Shown here: one piece after another, positions 52,440 through 56,453 of the stretch
How positions within the stretch are numbered: position 1 is the stretch's first letter
Layout of the letters: the number at the start of each line of letters is the position of its first letter
NCBI GenBank assembly: GCA_023957125.1
Contig: JAMLHL010000025.1
Location: 1 to 56,453 of the forward strand
DNA from: Chitinophagaceae bacterium
Lineage (GTDB): Bacteria; Bacteroidota; Bacteroidia; Chitinophagales; Chitinophagaceae
Direction of reading: 5' to 3'
DNA length: 56,453 bases
Program-made: the position numbers and the translations under genes
The notes under the pieces: model-generated
What the model saw: only the letters and a program-made list of their open reading frames with translations
The model's database searches: none
Told to the model about the DNA's origin: nothing

Positions 52440-52566
52440 TTGTATTGTACGCTATTTTTTCACTCCTTTTCTGTTATGCCAGTGGTGGATGATTGGTGAT
52501 GCCGATATTCGATCGTCATCACATAACAACGAGTCCCTTGCGGGAGACTCGTTTGGGAAAGAAAGG
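52440..52566. repeat. 127-bp direct repeat, right copy
   Basis: Same sequence and orientation as 45145-45271 (three differences). It ends 158 nt before the dehydratase-like gene, so the right edge of the island abuts the second half of the pigment cluster. Confidence 0.92.
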
Positions 52567-52724
52567 CTACCATTCATTTTGCCGCTGCACTGTTGTCATC
52601 CAAAACCCTATCGCCTCCACATAAAAAAATTAAGCCCAACAACAACTGCCGTTTTGACAATAGGCTATAAATCCATACTTTGCAGGGCTAACGGTCTGGG
52701 TTGCAGACGGGTAACGTTTTATAC

Positions 52725-53150
52725 ATGGATGATATTCTGGCATATATCCCGCAACGGCCGCCTTTTGTGATGATTGATGAACTGGTGGCCGTGGATGAAT
52801 TTACCGGTACTACCAGGTTCCGGGTTCGGGAGGATAATATTTTTGTGGAGCACGGGCGGCTTACCGAGCCGGCGATGATAGAAAACATAGCCCAAACAGC
52901 CGCGGCGAGGATAGGCTATATTTTTGCCGGCCGAAACGAACCGCCGCCGGTGGGCTTTATAGGAGCGGTGCAAAAACTGGAGATCATGGCGCTGCCGGAA
53001 GTTGGGCAAACCCTGCAAACCCGTATCGCTATCAAAAACCAAATATTAAATGTTACCGTCATCTCCGGTGAAATACGGCATAAGAACGAGGTGTTGGCCC
53101 AGTGTGAGATGAAGATATTTATTCGTGAGACTCAAATTTCAAAAGCGTAA
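52725..53150 (+). CDS. Hotdog-fold dehydratase-like protein (FabZ/ApeP-like) with Gln in place of the usual His
   Basis: The ATG at 52725 gives 141 residues, MDDILAYIPQRPPFVMIDEL; an upstream TTG is less likely. The fold and the early motif resemble FabZ/ApeP-type 3-hydroxyacyl-ACP dehydratases, which have HRxPF with a catalytic His. Here that position is Gln10 (IPQRPPF), confirmed by the codon CAA. The second catalytic acid is kept (Glu53 in EPAMIENIAQ). It may still bind acyl-ACP or be a specialised dehydratase of the pigment pathway. Confidence 0.83.
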   Translation: MDDILAYIPQRPPFVMIDELVAVDEFTGTTRFRVREDNIFVEHGRLTEPAMIENIAQTAAARIGYIFAGRNEPPPVGFIGAVQKLEIMALPEVGQTLQTRIAIKNQILNVTVISGEIRHKNEVLAQCEMKIFIRETQISKA

Positions 53151-53231
53151 TGCAACACCGTTATGAAGAATTTTGTTGCATATAAAAAATCTAAATACCG
53201 GGAATGAAAAGCCAATAGCCGGATTATAATT

Positions 53232-53672
53232 ATGGAAAATACGAATGGGGCAAAAATATTATCAGGAAAGATTGAAATTAAAGTGCGATTTAATGAAGCG
53301 GACCCATTAGGTATCGTATGGCATGGGCATTATATCCGGTATTTTGAAGACGGACGGGAAGCATTCGGGAACGAGCATGGAATTGGCTATCTCGATTTTT
53401 ATCATCACGGGTATGTCATTCCCATTGTAAGCGTTCAATGCGATTTCAAAAGATCCCTGAAATATGGCGATAGCCTGATCGTGGAAACTATTTATACCCC
53501 CTGCGAAGCGGCCAAACTGAAGTTTGAATACCGGTTGTTCAACGCTGCCACGCATGAATTGGTGGCTACCGGATCGTCGGTACAGGTATTCCTCGACAGG
53601 GAAAAATCGGTTTTACAACTGGTCAATCCGCCTTTTTTTGAAGCCTGGAAACTGAAAAAGGGTTTTAGCTAA
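53232..53672 (+). CDS. 4HBT-type acyl thioesterase (YbgC-like)
   Basis: A 146-residue hotdog thioesterase. The catalytic aspartate lies in FNEADPLGIVWHGHYIRYFED (cited in part; Asp24, with His31/His33 following), the YbgC/4HBT signature. It may release the polyene acid or act in editing. Related genes are regular members of flexirubin and aryl-polyene loci. It lies between the dehydratase-like and ketosynthase genes, 14 nt before the latter. Confidence 0.9.
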   Translation: MENTNGAKILSGKIEIKVRFNEADPLGIVWHGHYIRYFEDGREAFGNEHGIGYLDFYHHGYVIPIVSVQCDFKRSLKYGDSLIVETIYTPCEAAKLKFEYRLFNAATHELVATGSSVQVFLDREKSVLQLVNPPFFEAWKLKKGFS

Positions 53673-53686
53673 TTGGTAATCCTACA

Positions 53687-54832
53687 ATGAAACCTGTTTT
53701 TATAACTGCAGATAATATAGTTTCACCGCTGGGACGGACGGCAAAAGAGAATTTCACTTCTTTGAAAGCCGGGATTTCAGGTATTCAACTTCATCATAGA
53801 AAAATTGCACCCGACCCTTTTTACGCTTCTTTGTTCAAAGAACGCGACACGTTTTCCAACCACGCGGATGCCGGTCCTTATACCCCTTTCGAGCGGCTCC
53901 TGATCGCGTCCGTTGGGGATGCGCTGGCGCTTTCAGAAATTGACCACACCCGTGGAAACACTGCGCTTATTGTTTCTACCACAAAAGGAAATATCGGGCT
54001 TCTCGAAAATAACCCATTTGGCGGGGACCTGAAACAACGGATCGCTTTACCCACGTCGGCCCGGCTGGTAGCGGAATATTTTGGTTTCGTTAAGCAACCC
54101 ATCGTGGTGTCGCATGCCTGTATTTCGGGACTGGTAGCGCTGATCACGGGGATGCGCTTATTACAGTCGGGGCGGTTTGATCACGCGGTGGTTGCCGGCG
54201 CGGATCTTATTACCCGGTTTGTATTGTCAGGTTTTCAATCGTTTCACGCCGTTAGCGACGCCCCGTGCAGGCCTTTCGATGCCGGGCGGAATGGGATTAC
54301 CCTCGGCGAAGCGGCGGCTACGATCGTGCTGTCTGCCACCCCGGTTCAAAGAAAAGAATGGGCGCCTGTTCAGCTATCCGGCGGCGCTGTTAGCAATGAT
54401 GCCAACCATATTTCGGGACCTTCCCGAACAGGCGCGGAATTGCACCAGGCCATCGAACGGGCGATTGAGGAGGCGGGAATTGATAAAAATACCCTTAGCT
54501 TTATTTCGGCGCACGGCACCGCTACCAAATATAACGACGAGATGGAATCCAAAGCTTTTGCGCTTTCAGGCTTAAAGGACGTTCCTGTCAACAGCCTGAA
54601 AGGGTTTTACGGCCATACCCTGGGTGCAGCGGGGTTATTGGAAACCGTTGCCAGCCTGCACGCTTTACAGGAAAATTTAATTTTGCCTACCCCCGGATTT
54701 GAAGCGCCGGGTACCTCGCAGCCATTAAATATTTGTACGGAGCTGAAGAAAGGACGGTATCATAATTGCCTGAAAACAGGATCTGGCTTCGGAGGCTGTA
54801 ATGCCGCCATTGTGTTGCAAAAAATCAATTAA
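53687..54832 (+). CDS. Beta-ketoacyl-ACP synthase (second ketosynthase)
   Basis: A 381-residue KAS-type enzyme. The triad is complete: Cys145 in VSHACISGLVA, His276 in SAHGTATKYND and His310 in KGFYGHTLGAAG. It is shorter than the first ketosynthase and more divergent in the N-terminal half. Aryl-polyene loci pair two KS proteins that may act as a heterodimer, one providing the chain-length factor. Here both keep the active cysteine, so both could condense. It follows the thioesterase closely. Confidence 0.92.
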   Translation: MKPVFITADNIVSPLGRTAKENFTSLKAGISGIQLHHRKIAPDPFYASLFKERDTFSNHADAGPYTPFERLLIASVGDALALSEIDHTRGNTALIVSTTKGNIGLLENNPFGGDLKQRIALPTSARLVAEYFGFVKQPIVVSHACISGLVALITGMRLLQSGRFDHAVVAGADLITRFVLSGFQSFHAVSDAPCRPFDAGRNGITLGEAAATIVLSATPVQRKEWAPVQLSGGAVSNDANHISGPSRTGAELHQAIERAIEEAGIDKNTLSFISAHGTATKYNDEMESKAFALSGLKDVPVNSLKGFYGHTLGAAGLLETVASLHALQENLILPTPGFEAPGTSQPLNICTELKKGRYHNCLKTGSGFGGCNAAIVLQKIN

Positions 54833-54863
54833 TATATAAAGAATAAAAACTAAAATTTGATAG

Positions 54864-55934
54864 ATGGATTTTTTTAAGAAAGATACCAGAACGGCTTTAG
54901 AAGCAAAGGGGCTTGCGCAATTTATAGCTTTCGGACCGGTGGTTTTTCAGGTGGCAAGAATATTGAGAGATAAAGGGATTTTAAATTTAATAGAAGAAAG
55001 CGGTTCAGAGGGGATAACCCTGGATACGTTGCAGAAGCAGGTAAAACTATCCCGTTACGGAATAAGGGTATTGCTGGAATCAGCCCTTGGGATCGGCCTG
55101 GTGGTGGAAAATGAAAAGAAATATACATTAACCCGGACGGGGTATTTTATCCTGCACGATCCCCTGACGAAAGTGAACATGGATTTTGTACAGGATATTT
55201 GTTACAAAGGATTGTTTGCGTTAGAAAAGAGCATAGAAACCGGGAAGCCGGAAGGACTGAAAGAGTTTGGCGACTGGCCCACCATTTATGAAGGGCTTTC
55301 TCAGTTGCCCGAAAAAGCAAAGAAGAGCTGGTTTGCTTTTGATCACTTCTTTTCGGACAATGCTTTCCCGTCTATTTTGAAACATGTATATACCAATGGC
55401 ACTAAGAAAGTATTGGATATAGGAGGTAATACCGGCAAATGGGCTATCCTGTCCGCCAGGCACGATCCGGGTATTCACATTACCATCATGGATCTGCCGG
55501 GTCAGTTGAATGTGGCTGAAGAAAAAATTGCGGAATTAGGGTTAACGGAGCAGGTAACCTTTTACCCGGCCAATATCCTGGATGAAACCCAGCCTTTTCC
55601 CAAAGGCTATGATGCCATCTGGATGAGCCAATTCCTGGATTGTTTTTCAGAAGCGGAAATCGTTTCCATCCTCCGGCGCTGTGCCGCAGCCTTAGACGAC
55701 AACGGCTTTGTGTTTATCCTGGAGGCTTTTTGGGATACCCAACGATTTGAAACGGCTGCCTTTTGTTTGCAGCAGACGTCCATTTATTTTACCGCGATTG
55801 CAAACGGCAACAGCCAGATGTACGATTCAAGGGTATTTAAAGAGTGCATATCGGAAGCCGGATTTGAAATTGTGGAGCAAACCGATGGGATAGGATTGAG
55901 CCATAGCCTGCTGAAATGCAGGAAGAAAATTTGA
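54864..55934 (+). CDS. SAM-dependent methyltransferase (Methyltransf_2-like)
   Basis: A 356-residue enzyme. The N-terminal 150 residues form a winged-helix dimerisation-like region (LSRYGIRVLLESALGIGLV). The SAM-binding motif I is LDIGGNTGKW (residues 184-193), followed by HITIMDLPGQ. The size and two-domain layout match O-methyltransferases that act on aromatic rings. Ring methylation or O-methylation is known among flexirubins, so this is the likely tailoring enzyme. It is 31 nt after the ketosynthase gene. Confidence 0.87.
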   Translation: MDFFKKDTRTALEAKGLAQFIAFGPVVFQVARILRDKGILNLIEESGSEGITLDTLQKQVKLSRYGIRVLLESALGIGLVVENEKKYTLTRTGYFILHDPLTKVNMDFVQDICYKGLFALEKSIETGKPEGLKEFGDWPTIYEGLSQLPEKAKKSWFAFDHFFSDNAFPSILKHVYTNGTKKVLDIGGNTGKWAILSARHDPGIHITIMDLPGQLNVAEEKIAELGLTEQVTFYPANILDETQPFPKGYDAIWMSQFLDCFSEAEIVSILRRCAAALDDNGFVFILEAFWDTQRFETAAFCLQQTSIYFTAIANGNSQMYDSRVFKECISEAGFEIVEQTDGIGLSHSLLKCRKKI

Positions 55935-56062
55935 AAATGCCTGCGGTCGGCGCCCGACGAAGGAGGGTCAGACCGCAGAGTATAATGTGGAAATTTGAAA
56001 ATGTGGAAATTTGAGAATGTGTAAGGCTCATAGCTGACGGCTAACGGCTGATAGCTCTTATC
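55924..56062. repeat. Structured hairpin copy and heptamer families
   Basis: The fourth copy of the CCTGCGGTC..GACCGCAG unit (55940-55978), followed by AAATTTGAAAATG-type units and GGCTCATAGCTGACGGCTAACGGCTGATAGCTC. It separates the methyltransferase and monooxygenase genes. Confidence 0.8.
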
Positions 56063-56106
56063 TGCCCACCTATTGAAATTAATTTTTGATTTTTATTCAA
56101 TATATT

Positions 56107-56453
56107 ATGCAAACAGAAAAAACAGATGTTCTTGTTATCGGCGCCGGGCCCGCCGGAACGGTTGCTGCCTCTATCGTGCACCAGGCGGGCTATAAGGTGC
56201 GGATTGTAGAGAAGATGAAGTTTCCCCGCTTCGTTATCGGGGAAAGTCTTTTGCCGCGCTGTATGGAAGCGTTGGAGGAAGCGAAATTTTTGGATGCATT
56301 AAAGACAAAAGGTTTCCAGGAAAAGAATGGAGCCAAGTTTGTGAAGAACGGTAAGATCTGCGATTACCAGTTTGAAGATCAATATACCCAGGGCTGGAAA
56401 TGGACCTGGCAGGTGCAGCGTGCCGACTTTGATGATACGCTGGCCCAAACCGT
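56107..56453 (+). CDS. FAD-dependent monooxygenase/halogenase-like protein (partial, right edge)
   Basis: The first 115 codons of a gene cut by the window end. It begins MQTEKTDVLVIGAGPAGTVAAS, a Rossmann GxGxxG for FAD, followed by KMKFPRFVIGESLLPRCMEAL. The FPRFxIGESLLP block is typical of the tryptophan-halogenase and aromatic-ring monooxygenase group. It would hydroxylate or chlorinate the aryl ring of the pigment, both known in flexirubins. Whether the lysine diagnostic of halogenases is present lies outside the window. Confidence 0.85.
   Translation, partial: MQTEKTDVLVIGAGPAGTVAASIVHQAGYKVRIVEKMKFPRFVIGESLLPRCMEALEEAKFLDALKTKGFQEKNGAKFVKNGKICDYQFEDQYTQGWKWTWQVQRADFDDTLAQT

Larger units (their letters stand above)
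45145..52566. mobile_element. AT-rich island bounded by 127-bp direct repeats
   Basis: The interval between the two repeats, with a period of 7,295 bp, is visibly more AT-rich than the flanks. It holds genes unrelated to pigment or sugar metabolism, all on the minus strand. No integrase, transposase or tRNA is present. The 127-bp repeats could mark acquisition by recombination between repeats or a non-autonomous element. Mobility itself is inference. Confidence 0.6.

Noticed and set aside
45145..52566. Calling the 127-bp repeats attachment sites of an integrase-driven element
   Set aside because: No tyrosine or serine recombinase, excisionase or tRNA target is present. The repeats contain a hairpin that also occurs separately, so they may be ordinary repeats used in recombination.

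Overview
The window looks like chromosomal DNA of a Bacteroidota member, most likely Chitinophagaceae (a Niabella- or Chitinophaga-like genus; the genus is inference). Supporting signs are promoters of the Bacteroidota type (-33 TTTG, about 19 nt, -7 TAnnTTTG), a lysine/alanine-repeat histone-like protein, a PorT-type outer-membrane barrel, fasciclin, GH3 and SSS family proteins, sugar-catabolism enzymes carrying Tat-like signals, and a flexirubin-type aryl-polyene pigment locus. No tRNA, rRNA or CRISPR array was recognised.

Layout. 0.1-3.4 kb: an 85-bp tandem repeat, aldose 1-epimerase and a sodium/solute symporter. 3.5-4.5 kb: rplU-rpmA and the histone-like gene, all on the minus strand. 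4.6-10.6 kb: GH3 protein, VWA and MoxR-type ATPase pair, DoxX, fasciclin lipoprotein. 11-19 kb: CPA2 antiporter, DsbA-like oxidoreductase, luciferase-like flavoenzyme, membrane protein plus ECF-type sigma factor, GNAT, an HMA-AraC fusion regulator, cardiolipin synthase. 19-26 kb: GH16 hydrolase, Tat-type Gfo/Idh oxidoreductase, outer-membrane barrel, esterase, grpE-dnaJ and an orphan exported protein. 26-33 kb: mazG translationally coupled to a very large NtrY-like histidine kinase, a solitary atpG, and scpB.

33.0-39.4 kb and 52.7 kb to the right edge form one co-directional pigment locus: aryl-CoA/ACP ligase-like enzyme, tyrosine ammonia-lyase, ketoreductase, ketosynthase, ACP and LpxL-like acyltransferase; then hotdog dehydratase-like protein, thioesterase, second ketosynthase, methyltransferase and a FAD monooxygenase/halogenase cut by the window end. 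Tyrosine would be deaminated to p-coumarate, loaded on the ACP, extended to an aryl polyene, tailored and transferred. About 13 kb of unrelated DNA separates the two halves: a decayed toxin-antitoxin pair, a phosphoesterase, an RraA/enolase-superfamily pair and a 7.3-kb island.

That island (about 45.1-52.6 kb) is the most unusual part. It is bounded by 127-bp direct repeats that differ at three positions and is visibly AT-richer than its surroundings. All its recognisable genes are on the minus strand: a transglutaminase-like lipoprotein, a small HTH protein, an O-antigen-ligase/oligosaccharyltransferase-like membrane protein, a lipoprotein ending in a ten-cysteine tail, and two tandem paralogous small membrane proteins. 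No recombinase is visible. The intergenic DNA elsewhere is rich in repeat families: heptamer arrays, a 114-bp palindromic element with 21-bp terminal inverted repeats, and structured hairpins around the pigment genes.
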